DNA of 64,000 bases from Chitinophagaceae bacterium (GTDB taxonomy: Bacteria > Bacteroidota > Bacteroidia > Chitinophagales > Chitinophagaceae), in contig JADJLJ010000002.1 in assembly GCA_016710165.1 (NCBI GenBank), positions 310,001 through 374,000 of the forward strand, read 5' to 3'. The notes under the pieces were generated by a model, which was not told the origin of the DNA, made no database searches, and saw only the letters and a program-made list of their open reading frames with translations. This document shows, in pieces, positions 52,225-61,306 of this stretch. The translations under genes were made by a program, and so were the position numbers. Within the stretch, counting starts at the first letter, position 1. Each line of letters begins with the position of its first letter.

Positions 52225-53238
52225 TTACGGTTTGTATTTTGCCTGCTGGAAAATGGTTTCAGCATCCGTTGCCATCAGTTTTTCCAGGCTGTATCCGGGG
52301 TTCTTCTTCATGAATTTTTTTACGATCTGCCATCCGGCAAAGCTGCCGATATTTCCCGGTGATGCTTCGCCGAGTTCCTGCGTTTTTGGACCTTCTCCAA
52401 TATAATTTTTGATGATGTTGTTATCGATGGTCTGTAAGAAATTATTCTGAACAAACAGGTCCCAGACAGCCGCTTCATGTTCATATACCCCCCTCAACTG
52501 ATCTTCTGAATACCCGATCAGTTTATATTCTTCGGTGCCTGGTAACAACCTGGTCAGTAAATAAAGCCGTTTCCCTTTCTCCACCATCTGTTGTACCAGG
52601 GGTTTGTCTTCCATCTTCTCGGGGTACAATCGGTCAACAATATTTTTCATGCAGTTCACGGCAATATGATCGGGCGTAAAGCGGCGGCTGATATAATCGG
52701 GGTAGGTTTCCTGCACCAGGGCAGACCGGTACAGGGTAAAGTCCTTTCCCAGGTGATGGTGAAGCCCGATAATGATCTCATCGTCGGAGAGGATATCGCC
52801 ATAACCATCCAGCGGACCAATATAAGTGATGATCTTTTCAGGCATTTTGTATGAAGGGAAATAATATTTTACAAACTGTAATGCCTTTGCTAATTCCTTC
52901 TCATAGGGTCCAAAATCTTTAAAAACAATTTGTGCCGTATCATACACCTGTTTGTATGCCCGGATGAAACCAGCAACGTAATTTTCCGTGGTATCTGCAG
53001 ACCATTTGGGGTCGCAGTTTAAAATGGTGGACAGGAAATTCTCACCGAATGAAGGATACTTTGCCTGCAACAGGTCCAGGTTGGCTGAAAAATTCACCGT
53101 ATCCAGGGTAAACAGGTCCTGTTCAAAACGCTGGGTGCTTAGTTCAATTTTGGTGCCTGATACATCGGGTGTTTTGTCGCCTCTGTTACAGGCGATAACA
53201 GCCAGGGAAAGGCAAAACAGTGCAACCATTATTCTCAT
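52225..53238 (-). CDS. gldB: Gliding motility lipoprotein GldB
   Basis: A 337-residue lipoprotein needed for gliding in Flavobacterium and kept across T9SS-bearing Bacteroidota. The signal MRIMVALFCLSLAVIAC ends in a lipobox. Family landmarks are KIELSTQRFEQDLFTLD (near 28), ITYIGPLDGYGDILSDDEIIIGLHHHLG in two parts (near 140-165) and YEHEAAVWDLFVQNN (near 250). It is divergent from nadE, a common pairing in Bacteroidota. Confidence 0.95.
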   Translation of the reverse strand: MRIMVALFCLSLAVIACNRGDKTPDVSGTKIELSTQRFEQDLFTLDTVNFSANLDLLQAKYPSFGENFLSTILNCDPKWSADTTENYVAGFIRAYKQVYDTAQIVFKDFGPYEKELAKALQFVKYYFPSYKMPEKIITYIGPLDGYGDILSDDEIIIGLHHHLGKDFTLYRSALVQETYPDYISRRFTPDHIAVNCMKNIVDRLYPEKMEDKPLVQQMVEKGKRLYLLTRLLPGTEEYKLIGYSEDQLRGVYEHEAAVWDLFVQNNFLQTIDNNIIKNYIGEGPKTQELGEASPGNIGSFAGWQIVKKFMKKNPGYSLEKLMATDAETIFQQAKYKP

Positions 53239-53291
53239 TTACTTAATTTAACTTTACAAATAAATACATTCATTTCTAAACACAAAGTTAA

Positions 53292-53305
53292 GCCCCTTCG
53301 GGGTT
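53292..53305 (+). repeat. CCCCTTCGGGG hairpin in the nadE leader
   Basis: CCCCTTCGGGG can form a short stem capped by a TTCG tetraloop directly before the nadE ATG (53312). The same 11 bases recur at about 57394-57404, also intergenic. It may be a repeat relic rather than a regulator. Confidence 0.45.
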
Positions 53306-53311
53306 TGGGTT

Positions 53312-54994
53312 ATGAAGATTTTCCTGGCACAGCAAAACTATCACATCGGCAATTTTGAAAGCAATGCGCAAAAGATCATCTGTGCCATTGACGAAGCAAA
53401 AAGGCAGGGGGCTGACCTGGTCGTATTCAGCGAGCTGAGTGTTTGTGGATATGCCCCCCGTGATTTTTTGGAGTTTGATGATTTTATCAATAAGAGCTAT
53501 GCGGCTATTGATGAGATAAAACTGCATGCTGATACGATCGGGGTGCTGGTTGGGGCGCCGGACCGTAACCCGGTGAAAGAAGGAAAAGACTTATTCAATG
53601 CAGCATTCCTTTTGTATGAAAAGGAAGTAAAAGGCATTGCACATAAAACCTGTTTACCCAACTACGATGTGTTTGACGAATACCGCTATTTTGAGCCGGC
53701 CTATGAATGGAATGTGATGGAATTTAAAGGAAAGAAACTGGCCGTGACCATTTGTGAAGATATCTGGAACCTGGGGGATAACCCCATGTACCGCATTTGC
53801 CCGATGGATGAACTGATGAAACAGCAGCCGGATGTGATGATCAACTTATCCGCCTCGCCCTTTGATTATACGCATGATGAGGACCGCAAGGCAACCATTA
53901 AATCAAATGTTGCCAAGTACAAACTGCCCCTGTTTTACTGCAATGCGGTTGGCAGCCAGACCGAAATTGTTTTTGATGGGACTTCCCTGGTATTTGATAA
54001 GGATGCCAACCTCTGTGGCCAGCTTCCTTCCTTTCAGTCATCCATGCAATCTTTTGTTTTGAATGATGATGGTACCATTGGGGCTCCCGTGCTTGAACCG
54101 GCCGGCAGGCTACCGGACAAAGAACTTAACCCCGCAGCCCTGGAAGAGGACCTGAACATCGCCATGGTGCATGATGCCATTGTGATGGGCATCCGGGATT
54201 ATTTTTCCAAGATGGGGTTCAGCAAGGCCATCGTCGGCAGCAGCGGCGGTATTGACAGTGCTGTTACCCTGGTGCTTGCCTGTACAGCCCTGGGTAAAGA
54301 AAATGTGAGAGCGGTTCTAATGCCTTCGCAATTTTCAACTCCTCATTCCGTGAATGATGCGGAGCAGCTAAGCCTGAACCTGGGTAATCCCTATGATATC
54401 ATCCCCATCGAAAATATTTACAACAGCTTCCTGGAAGAATTGAAGCCGGTTTTTAACGCCATTCCATTCGGCATAGCCGAGGAAAATATACAAAGCCGCA
54501 CCCGGGGGAACCTGCTGATGGCCATTGCCAATAAGTTCGGGTATATTTTGTTGAACACTTCCAATAAAAGTGAACTGGCTACCGGGTATGGAACGCTTTA
54601 TGGTGATATGGCCGGGGGTCTTGGCGTGCTGGGCGATTGTTACAAGCAGCAGGTATATGCAATGGCAAAATATATGAACAGGGATGCAGCGGTCATTCCG
54701 GGTAATATCATCAGCAAAGCACCCAGCGCCGAATTAAGACCAGGTCAAAAAGATTCTGATTCCCTTCCTGATTACGGCATACTTGATAAGGTACTGTACC
54801 AGTACATCGAAAGAAGGCAGGGTCCGAATGAGATCAAGGCACTGGGTTTTGATGCAGCCCTGGTTGACCGGGTTTTGCGCATGGTGAACATAAATGAATA
54901 CAAGCGCAACCAGTTTTGTCCCATCATCCGTATTTCGCCCAAGGCATTTGGAGTGGGAAGGAGGATGCCGATCGTAGGGAAGTACCTTGGATAA
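53312..54994 (+). CDS. nadE: Glutamine-dependent NAD+ synthetase
   Basis: Last step of NAD synthesis, amidating deamido-NAD with ammonia drawn from glutamine; 560 residues, the large two-domain form. The N-terminal nitrilase-like glutaminase domain has Glu in FSELSVCGYAP, Lys in AHKTCLPNYDVF and the nucleophile Cys in AVTICEDIWN (near residue 149). The C-terminal synthetase domain has the ATP-binding P-loop GSSGGIDSAVT (near 310), NKSELATGYGTLYGDMAGG and RNQFCPIIRISPKAFG. It is divergent from gldB. Confidence 0.97.
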   Translation: MKIFLAQQNYHIGNFESNAQKIICAIDEAKRQGADLVVFSELSVCGYAPRDFLEFDDFINKSYAAIDEIKLHADTIGVLVGAPDRNPVKEGKDLFNAAFLLYEKEVKGIAHKTCLPNYDVFDEYRYFEPAYEWNVMEFKGKKLAVTICEDIWNLGDNPMYRICPMDELMKQQPDVMINLSASPFDYTHDEDRKATIKSNVAKYKLPLFYCNAVGSQTEIVFDGTSLVFDKDANLCGQLPSFQSSMQSFVLNDDGTIGAPVLEPAGRLPDKELNPAALEEDLNIAMVHDAIVMGIRDYFSKMGFSKAIVGSSGGIDSAVTLVLACTALGKENVRAVLMPSQFSTPHSVNDAEQLSLNLGNPYDIIPIENIYNSFLEELKPVFNAIPFGIAEENIQSRTRGNLLMAIANKFGYILLNTSNKSELATGYGTLYGDMAGGLGVLGDCYKQQVYAMAKYMNRDAAVIPGNIISKAPSAELRPGQKDSDSLPDYGILDKVLYQYIERRQGPNEIKALGFDAALVDRVLRMVNINEYKRNQFCPIIRISPKAFGVGRRMPIVGKYLG

Positions 54995-54999
54995 ATTGA

Positions 55000-55782
55000 T
55001 CAAAATTCCTTTTTTAATCCCTTTTCCACCACGAATTTCCTGAAGTAAAGTACGTTTTCCCGTTTGCTTTCAAACTCGATCATTTCCGTAATATCTTTTT
55101 GCGAAAACCCGGTGGGATAACATTTGATCGATTCCATTGCTTTTTGTTCATCTTCCTGTGTATAGTGGACAGCTACATTAAAGTATTGATCATCCGCATA
55201 ACGTACCCAGCCATCCCCATCTGCTTCCTGCGTCTTCGTCCAGCCAAAGTAATAGAGTGGATATTTTTCAACCCAACCTTCCCTTAATAATAATTCCGTG
55301 ACCAGGCTTCCCACAATAATATGTTCGGGATGGCCATATTCTCCTTCGGGTCCAAAACTGATAACCAGGTCTGGTTGCAACTGCGTGAATAGATATTTGA
55401 TTTTTTCTTTAAACCGGTTGCCGGTTTCTACGGCTGCTCTTACACCATCTTTCTCCCCATATTTCCTGTCCATACTGGTGAACGAAAGAGAAACAGGGGG
55501 CATGATCCCTAATTTTTCACAGGAGCATTTTATTTCTGCCTGTTTGAATTTTTCCAGGGAATCGGGTGCAGTAGCCGAAAACCTGGAGTCGTTTTTAGCT
55601 CCTGTCGCATAAGCAATGTATACACGGTCTCCCAGCCTTGCATGTTTAGACAATACAGCACCAAAACCTGTTTCATCATCAGGGTGAGCAACAATGACCA
55701 GGATGGTCTTTTGTTTTTTTGCCTGTGAAAACCCGGGGATGCCTATCAGCACGAGAATAACGAAGGCTATATACTTTTTCAT
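55000..55782 (-). CDS. Secreted PIG-L-family deacetylase
   Basis: A 260-residue zinc-dependent amide hydrolase of the GlcNAc-PI de-N-acetylase/LmbE family. Signal peptide MKKYIAFVILVLIGIPGFSQ; the metal/catalytic motif AHPDDE (near residue 34) and a second histidine motif GEYGHPEHII (near 150). The ATG at 55782 gives the signal peptide; an ATG at 55845 would precede it with unrelated sequence. The N-acetylated substrate is unknown. It converges on nadE. Confidence 0.92.
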   Translation of the reverse strand: MKKYIAFVILVLIGIPGFSQAKKQKTILVIVAHPDDETGFGAVLSKHARLGDRVYIAYATGAKNDSRFSATAPDSLEKFKQAEIKCSCEKLGIMPPVSLSFTSMDRKYGEKDGVRAAVETGNRFKEKIKYLFTQLQPDLVISFGPEGEYGHPEHIIVGSLVTELLLREGWVEKYPLYYFGWTKTQEADGDGWVRYADDQYFNVAVHYTQEDEQKAMESIKCYPTGFSQKDITEMIEFESKRENVLYFRKFVVEKGLKKEF

Positions 55783-55813
55783 TGTTGATGATTGACCGGT
55801 ATACAGTGAATGA

Positions 55814-56146
55814 TTATATCTTTTCCACCACCACTGCCGTTCCATAAGCCAGCACTTCCGTAACGCCGTTCATTACTTCATTTGCATCATAGCGCATATT
55901 GATGATGGCATTGGCGCCCCGTTCATTGCCATGCTGGATCATCAGCTGGTAGGCTTCCTCCCTTGTTTTTTCACAGAGCTCCGAATAGATGGAGATCTTG
56001 CCTCCCACCAGGGTTTGAAAACCACCGGCAATATTGCCGAATATGCTCCTGCTGCGTACGGTGATACCCCTTACCAGCCCAAGTTGCCGGGTGATGCGGT
56101 ATCCTTCCAGCATGGTTGATGTGGTTATTAGTTGTTGTTCTATCAT
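55814..56146 (-). CDS. YbjQ/UPF0145 family protein
   Basis: A 110-residue protein with LEGYRITRQLGLVRGITVRSRS, then GARANAIINMRYDANE-type sequence (NERGANAIINMRYDANEVMN) and VLAYGTAVVVEKI, the pattern of YbjQ proteins, which form pentamers with a proposed metal-binding role. The function is not established. It precedes the PIG-L gene by 31 bases on the same strand. Confidence 0.92.
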   Translation of the reverse strand: MIEQQLITTSTMLEGYRITRQLGLVRGITVRSRSIFGNIAGGFQTLVGGKISIYSELCEKTREEAYQLMIQHGNERGANAIINMRYDANEVMNGVTEVLAYGTAVVVEKI

Positions 56147-56257
56147 GATAAAAAGTTTTATGGAAGTTAAGCCATTTTAACAAAGTTTTTCCCCCTTCTC
56201 TAAAACGGCAAAATATTTGTTGAGCCATAGTTCGTACTTTGCGACCTCACCCAAATC

Positions 56258-56282
56258 CCTCCTGAGCGGAGTCGAAGGAAGG
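56258..56282. repeat. CTCCTGAGC...GTCGAAGG intergenic repeat, second copy
   Basis: CTCCTGAGCGGAGTCGAAGG in the gap before the moxR gene, related to 22191-22212. Its ends are imperfectly palindromic. Confidence 0.5.
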
Positions 56283-56313
56283 AGAGGATAAAACCGAAGA
56301 TTAAAACCGAATT

Positions 56314-57315
56314 ATGGCTCAAACATCTGAAGACATCCGGCTGCTGAATGAAAAAATTAATCACGCTTCCGGGTTTGTTACACGTATCAATGATGAATTA
56401 AGTAAAGTGATCGTTGGCCAGCAGGGCATGATCGAACGGTTGCTGATCGGCCTCTTAAGCAATGGCCATGTGCTGCTGGAGGGCGTGCCGGGGCTGGCAA
56501 AGACCTTGTCTATCAAATCCCTTGCCCAGGCCGTTCATGCCAACTTCAGCAGGATACAGTTCACGCCCGACCTGTTGCCGGCCGACGTGGTGGGTACCAT
56601 GATCTACAACCAGGCTAAGAATGAGTTCATGGTTCGTAAAGGGCCCATTTTTTCAAATTTTATCCTGGCCGATGAAATTAACAGGGCCCCGGCCAAAGTA
56701 CAAAGTGCACTGCTGGAAGCCATGCAGGAAAGGCAGGTAACCATCGGTGAAACAACCTATAAGCTGCCCGAACCATTTTTGGTATTGGCCACCCAGAACC
56801 CGATCGAGCAGGAGGGTACGTATCCTTTACCGGAAGCACAGGTTGACCGGTTCATGCTGAAGGTAGTGGTTGATTATCCTACAAAATCAGAAGAGCAACT
56901 GATCATCCGTCAAAATACCTTGGGGCTAACCCTTGCAGCAATACACCCGGTAGCCTCCACCAGTGAAATTCTAACTGCAAAGGAACTGGTGCGCAAGGTT
57001 TACCTGGATGAGAAAGTGGAGAATTATATCCTGGATATTGTCTTTGCCACCCGTTTCCCGGATAAATACAACCTGCCGAAACTCAAACCATTGATCGGTT
57101 TCGGTGGTTCACCAAGGGCCAGCATCAACCTTGCCCTCGCAGCCAAGGCCTACGCTTTCCTGAACAGCCGGGCCTATGTTATTCCGGAAGATGTGCGGGG
57201 TATTTGCAAAGATGTGCTGCGTCATCGTATTGGTTTGACATACGAAGCAGAAGCAGAGAATGTGAATGTGGAACAGATAATAAATGAAATACTGAGAGTT
57301 GTGAATGTACCTTAA
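56314..57315 (+). CDS. MoxR-family AAA+ ATPase
   Basis: A 333-residue chaperone-like AAA+ ATPase, first gene of the MoxR-DUF58-Bat cluster. Walker A is GVPGLAKT (near residue 56), Walker B LADEINRAP (near 118), sensor 1 LATQNPIEQEGTYPLPEAQ (near 150), and the lid has GGSPRASINLALAAKAYA (near 270). The usual role is maturation or activation of von Willebrand-factor-A proteins, here most likely the DUF58 and BatA proteins downstream. Confidence 0.95.
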   Translation: MAQTSEDIRLLNEKINHASGFVTRINDELSKVIVGQQGMIERLLIGLLSNGHVLLEGVPGLAKTLSIKSLAQAVHANFSRIQFTPDLLPADVVGTMIYNQAKNEFMVRKGPIFSNFILADEINRAPAKVQSALLEAMQERQVTIGETTYKLPEPFLVLATQNPIEQEGTYPLPEAQVDRFMLKVVVDYPTKSEEQLIIRQNTLGLTLAAIHPVASTSEILTAKELVRKVYLDEKVENYILDIVFATRFPDKYNLPKLKPLIGFGGSPRASINLALAAKAYAFLNSRAYVIPEDVRGICKDVLRHRIGLTYEAEAENVNVEQIINEILRVVNVP

Positions 57316-57317
57316 AA

Positions 57318-57343
57318 GCCCCCTAAATCCCCCAAGGGGGACT
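57318..57343. repeat. CCCCCTAAATCCCCC...GGGGGAC intergenic repeat
   Basis: C-rich and G-rich arms flank a short core and can pair as a hairpin directly after the moxR stop. This unit is a widespread intergenic repeat type in Bacteroidota; the same gap also has a CCCCTTCGGGG hairpin (57394-57404). No promoter was clear in the 139-base gap. Confidence 0.5.
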
Positions 57344-57454
57344 TATAAGCAGTAAAACTATTTATGAAACTTTTTAATTAATCAGGGTCTAAAAGCTACC
57401 CCTTCGGGGTTCTCTGAAAAGAGAACGAACGCAGTTCAGGAGGGCTGAACAAAC

Positions 57455-58323
57455 ATGCTGACAACAGAAGAGATACTAAAGAAGGTGCGTGAACTTGAAA
57501 TAAAAAGCAAGAAGATCACCACGCATTTATTTACAGGGGAGTATCATTCTGCCTTTAAAGGAAAGGGAATGAGTTTCCGGGAGGTGAGGGAATATTATGC
57601 GGGGGATGATGTCCGTTTCATTGACTGGAATGTAAGCGCCCGGTTCAGCCATCCTTTCACAAAGTTTTTGAAGAAGAAAGGGAGTTGACCGTGATGTTAC
57701 TGATCGATACCAGCGCCAGTAATTTATTTGGAACAGTGGCTAAACAGAAAAAAGACCTGATCGTGGAAATGGCCGCTGTACTTACATTCAGCGCCGTCAG
57801 CAATAATGATAAGGTAGGCTGTATCTTTTTCAGCGATAAGATGGAAAAGTATATTGCTCCCAAAAAGGGGCGCCAGCATGCGCTGTACATCGTAAGGGAA
57901 TTGCTTACCGTGGAGGCAACAAAAAAAGGCACCAACCTAGATGATGCCATTAAATTTTTCAGCCGTTCGGTAAAACAACGGAGCATCGCTTTCGTGTTGA
58001 GCGATTTTATTGCAACCGGTTATGACGATGACCTGAAAGTGATCGGAAATAAGCATGATGTGATCGGCATACGGGTTTATGACAAAATGGATATGCAGTT
58101 GCCCGATGCGGGACTGCTGCAGGTGCAGGATGCGGAGACGGGCAAAACAAAATGGATCGACAGCAGCAGCGCCCTGGTGCGGTATAATTACCAGCAGCAT
58201 TTCATGCAGCAAAGCGAAGCCAGCAAGAATTATTTCCGGAAGGCGGGGGCAGAACTGCTGCATGTGCGTACGGACGACGACTATGTAAAGATCCTGCAGA
58301 AATTTTTTATTAAAAGAAGCTGA
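57455..58323 (+). CDS. DUF58 domain protein, broken by one frameshift
   Basis: The DUF58 member of the Bat cluster, a vWA-like protein. The first frame gives HLFTGEYHSAFKGKGMSFREVREY and YAGDDVRFIDWNVSARF, then stops at 57688 in KKKGS. The second frame begins TVMLLIDTSASNLFGT (MIDAS-like DTSAS) and runs through IAFVLSDFIATGYDDDL to 58323. Adding one A in the AAA run at 57661-57663 gives the expected TKVFEEERELTVMLLID junction and a continuous protein of about 289 residues. It lies between moxR and the BatD-like gene. Confidence 0.92.
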
Positions 58324-58334
58324 TACGGAAGATA

Positions 58335-59258
58335 ATGCTGAAAAGGAAAATTTTATCTATCGGGTTAACCACTTGTTTTTCTCTTTTGGCATCTGTTTGC
58401 TTCTGCCAGCCAGTTCAGACCATCACAGATAAAAACAATATCCTTATTGGCGAACAGGTAACGCTGAAAATAAAAGCAACTCTGCCTCCAGGGTTCAGCG
58501 GACAGATCAAATGGATCCCGGTACCCGATTCCATTCCGCATTTTGAGATCATTGATGCCGGTAAAACAGACACCGTATCTTACAGGGATGATTCAAAGAC
58601 CATCGAGCAAACGCTTATCTTTACAAGTTTTGATTCAGGTAAATGGGTCTTTCCTTCTTTACCATTTTCCTTATCTCAGTCACAATTACAGACTGATTCG
58701 TTTGCAATAAATGTTTCCTATTCTCCGCCAGACAGCACCAGCCAGCTTCGGGACATAAAGCCCATCATCAACGTATCTGTTACCGGTTATACCCTGTATT
58801 ACATTATTGGCGGGGCCATTTTGTTATTGTTGTTCGCCTTCCTGCTTTACAGATACCTGAAGCGGAAAAGGAAGGAGAACCCGGAGATCTCTGTATCTAA
58901 ACTTTCAGCGTATGACGAAGCGATGGCAGAAATGAGCAGGTTGCAAACGTTCAACCTGCTGGAAGCGCCTGGCATTAAACTGTATCATTCCGGGCTGGCA
59001 GATATTTTTAAAAGGTACCTCAGCCGTAAGCAGCAGAAAAACCTCCAGGTCAAAACCACCGGTGATCTTTTGATACGGATGACAGAAGGCGGCATGTCCG
59101 GCGAGAATGTCTCCAGCCTGGCAACCGCCCTTCGATGCACCGATGCGGTAAAGTTTGCAAAATATTTACCCGGGGTAGCAGAATCTGAAGACTGTCTGAA
59201 AAAAATAAAGTCGGCAATTGATCTGATAGAACATCAAACCACAAACCACAAACCATAA
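58335..59258 (+). CDS. BatD/DUF4381-like exported membrane protein
   Basis: A 307-residue protein with a signal peptide (about residues 1-24, LTTCFSLLASVCFCQ), a beta-sandwich-like periplasmic part (NILIGEQVTLKIKATLPPGFSG, LIFTSFDSGKWVFPSLPF), one membrane helix (about 152-174, YTLYYIIGGAILLLLFAFLLY) and a cytoplasmic basic tail with a helical domain (LHS-type GIKLYHSGLADIFKRYLSRK). Its position between DUF58 and BatA, and this topology, fit the BatD-like partner of Bat clusters, though it is shorter than BatD. Confidence 0.78.
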   Translation: MLKRKILSIGLTTCFSLLASVCFCQPVQTITDKNNILIGEQVTLKIKATLPPGFSGQIKWIPVPDSIPHFEIIDAGKTDTVSYRDDSKTIEQTLIFTSFDSGKWVFPSLPFSLSQSQLQTDSFAINVSYSPPDSTSQLRDIKPIINVSVTGYTLYYIIGGAILLLLFAFLLYRYLKRKRKENPEISVSKLSAYDEAMAEMSRLQTFNLLEAPGIKLYHSGLADIFKRYLSRKQQKNLQVKTTGDLLIRMTEGGMSGENVSSLATALRCTDAVKFAKYLPGVAESEDCLKKIKSAIDLIEHQTTNHKP

Positions 59259-59264
59259 ACCACC

Positions 59265-60266
59265 TTGCTCTTTAACTATTTTAAAAATATAAGTTTTGGC
59301 CACCCCTGGTTCTTTGCATTGCTGGTTTTGGTGCCGGTACTTATCTTTTGGTATGTCCGGAAGGGCAACGCCAGGCAGGGTTCTGTAATTATTTCCGATG
59401 CCTCAGCGCCGGGCCTGTCTTCCTGGAGAAGCAGTTTACGGCATTTGCCTTTTATGCTCAGGTTGTTGGCTGTTCTGTTCATTATTGCAGCCATGGCAAG
59501 GCCTCAAACGATGTATGAAGAACAGAATGCAGAAGGGGAAGGACTGGACATTGTTCTATGCATAGATGTAAGCGGAAGCATGACGGCACAGGACCTGACG
59601 CCTAACCGGTTGGAGGCAGCCAAGACAGTAGCCATTGATTTTGTAAATAAACGGCTCACAGACCGGATCGGGATCGTTATCTTTTCCGGAGAAAGCTTTA
59701 CCCAGTGTCCCATCACCACCGATCACCGCGTGCTTATTTCTGCCATTGAAAATATCCGCAATGGTTTACTGGAAGATGGAACAGCCATCGGTTCGGGCCT
59801 GGGTACCAGTGTTGACCGCCTGCGCAGCAGCAAAACAAAGAGTAAGATCGTTATCCTGCTGACCGATGGAGAAAATAACGGTGGATTGATCGATCCGCAG
59901 ACCGCCAAGGAAATAGCCAAGGCATTCCAGGTAAAAGTATATACCATTGGGGTTGGTACTGATGGGTATGCCCCCCAGCCGGTGAATACGCCCATGGGAG
60001 TGGTGATGCAACAGGGAAAGGTCTCTATTGACGAAAAACTGCTGAAAGAGATCGCAGCGGAGACGGGAGGCAAATACTTCCGGGCAAAAGATAATGAAGG
60101 TCTTGCCGGCATTTATACCGAAATAGACCAGTTGGAAAAATCAAAAGTAGAGATCAGCACCCGTACCCGGTACACGGAGAAGTTCTTTCCGTTTGTTATC
60201 GCAGCGCTTGCTTTTCTTTTTTTAGAGATGGTATTGCGTTTTACTGTTTTCAGGAAATTCCCATAG
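59265..60266 (+). CDS. batA: BatA-type von Willebrand factor A membrane protein
   Basis: A 333-residue inner-membrane protein with an N-terminal aerotolerance-type segment (FGHPWFFALLVLVPVLIFWY), a second helix (LRLLAVLFIIAAMARPQ) and a periplasmic vWA domain whose metal site is DVSGSM (near residue 102), with TDHRVLISAIE and ILLTDGENNGG further on, and a C-terminal helix (FVIAALAFLFLEMVLRF). The start is taken as TTG at 59265; no upstream ATG precedes the conserved N-terminus. BatB to BatD-type genes do not follow, so the cluster ends here in this genome region. Confidence 0.92.
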   Translation: MLFNYFKNISFGHPWFFALLVLVPVLIFWYVRKGNARQGSVIISDASAPGLSSWRSSLRHLPFMLRLLAVLFIIAAMARPQTMYEEQNAEGEGLDIVLCIDVSGSMTAQDLTPNRLEAAKTVAIDFVNKRLTDRIGIVIFSGESFTQCPITTDHRVLISAIENIRNGLLEDGTAIGSGLGTSVDRLRSSKTKSKIVILLTDGENNGGLIDPQTAKEIAKAFQVKVYTIGVGTDGYAPQPVNTPMGVVMQQGKVSIDEKLLKEIAAETGGKYFRAKDNEGLAGIYTEIDQLEKSKVEISTRTRYTEKFFPFVIAALAFLFLEMVLRFTVFRKFP

Positions 60267-60307
60267 CTGGTCTGACATCCCCTGGCCATGGGTCAGGCAT
60301 TTCATAG

Positions 60308-60353
60308 CAGCAATTCATTTTAATTGCTGAAACCTGACTGCGGCAGGCAGGTT
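60308..60353. repeat. Repeat-rich gap after batA
   Basis: CAGCAATT (60308-60315) is the exact inverse of AATTGCTG (60322-60329), and AACCTG (60331-60336) the exact inverse of CAGGTT (60348-60353), the latter around a GGCAGGCAGG unit like the palindromes in glyS and at 20.5 kb. TTCGTGTAA then occurs twice and TTTGTGTT once up to 60379. The 113-base gap 60267-60379 holds no other feature. Confidence 0.55.
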
Positions 60354-60379
60354 CGTGTAATTCGTGTAATTTGTGTTCC

Positions 60380-61306
60380 ATGAATGCCATAGTATATAAA
60401 AGCACGGGTAGCTGGTACATTGTGAAAGATGGATCCGGCAAGCAGTACACTGCCCGTATCCTGGGAAAGTTCAAAATAGAAGGGTTTACCAGCACCAATC
60501 CAATTGCCGTTGGCGATAAGGTTACAATTGAAACGGAGAATGAACTGGAAGATTCAGTGACCATTACCGAGATCGCAGACCGGAAGAACTATATCAACCG
60601 TACTTCACCGGCCAACAAACACCAGCATCACATCATCGCTTCCAATTTAGACCAGTCGCTTTTATTTGCCACGCTGAAAGACCCTAAAACATCGCAGGGA
60701 TTTATTGATCGTTTCCTGGTCGCATCCGAAGCGTATCATGTGCCTGCGGTCATTGTATTCAATAAGGCCGACCTGTATAAGAAAAAAGAACTGGAAAAAT
60801 TTGCTGAACTGAGGGCCACTTATGAAAAGACCGGTTATACCGTATTGCTGACGAGTGTGGAAACCGGAGAAGGGATCGAAGCGGTAAAAGCATTGCTGAA
60901 GGATAAGGTCACCCTGCTGAGCGGCCACTCCGGCGTGGGCAAATCATCTTTTATCAACAAGGTATTTCCTGAACTGAATATTAAAACACAGGATGTAAGC
61001 GGGTGGAGCGGCAAGGGCCTGCACACAACAACCTTTGCTGAGATGTTTGACCTGCCGGGAGGGGGAAAGATCATTGATACTCCGGGAATAAGAGAGCTGG
61101 GGCTGGTGGATATTTCAAGACAGGAACTTTCACATTACTTTCCGGAAATGAGGGCTTTGATCAACAACTGCCAGTTCAATAACTGCATGCACCTGAATGA
61201 GCCGGGTTGTGCGGTAAAAGCTGCCGTGGAGGAAGGGGCCATTCACATTGACCGTTATATCAGCTACTGCAATATCCTGGAAACGATCAATGAAAAACAC
61301 TATTGA
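60380..61306 (+). CDS. rsgA: Ribosome small-subunit biogenesis GTPase RsgA
   Basis: Circularly permuted GTPase that helps mature the 30S subunit; 308 residues. An N-terminal OB-fold (IVYKSTGSWYIVKDGSGKQY) is followed by the permuted G motifs: NKADLY (G4, near 130), GHSGVGKSSFIN (G1, near 180) and DTPGIREL (G3, near 235). The C-terminal zinc-binding helix has CQFNNCMHLNEPGCAV (C-x4-C-x6-C with a histidine). The ATG at 60380 fits the family start. Confidence 0.97.
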   Translation: MNAIVYKSTGSWYIVKDGSGKQYTARILGKFKIEGFTSTNPIAVGDKVTIETENELEDSVTITEIADRKNYINRTSPANKHQHHIIASNLDQSLLFATLKDPKTSQGFIDRFLVASEAYHVPAVIVFNKADLYKKKELEKFAELRATYEKTGYTVLLTSVETGEGIEAVKALLKDKVTLLSGHSGVGKSSFINKVFPELNIKTQDVSGWSGKGLHTTTFAEMFDLPGGGKIIDTPGIRELGLVDISRQELSHYFPEMRALINNCQFNNCMHLNEPGCAVKAAVEEGAIHIDRYISYCNILETINEKHY

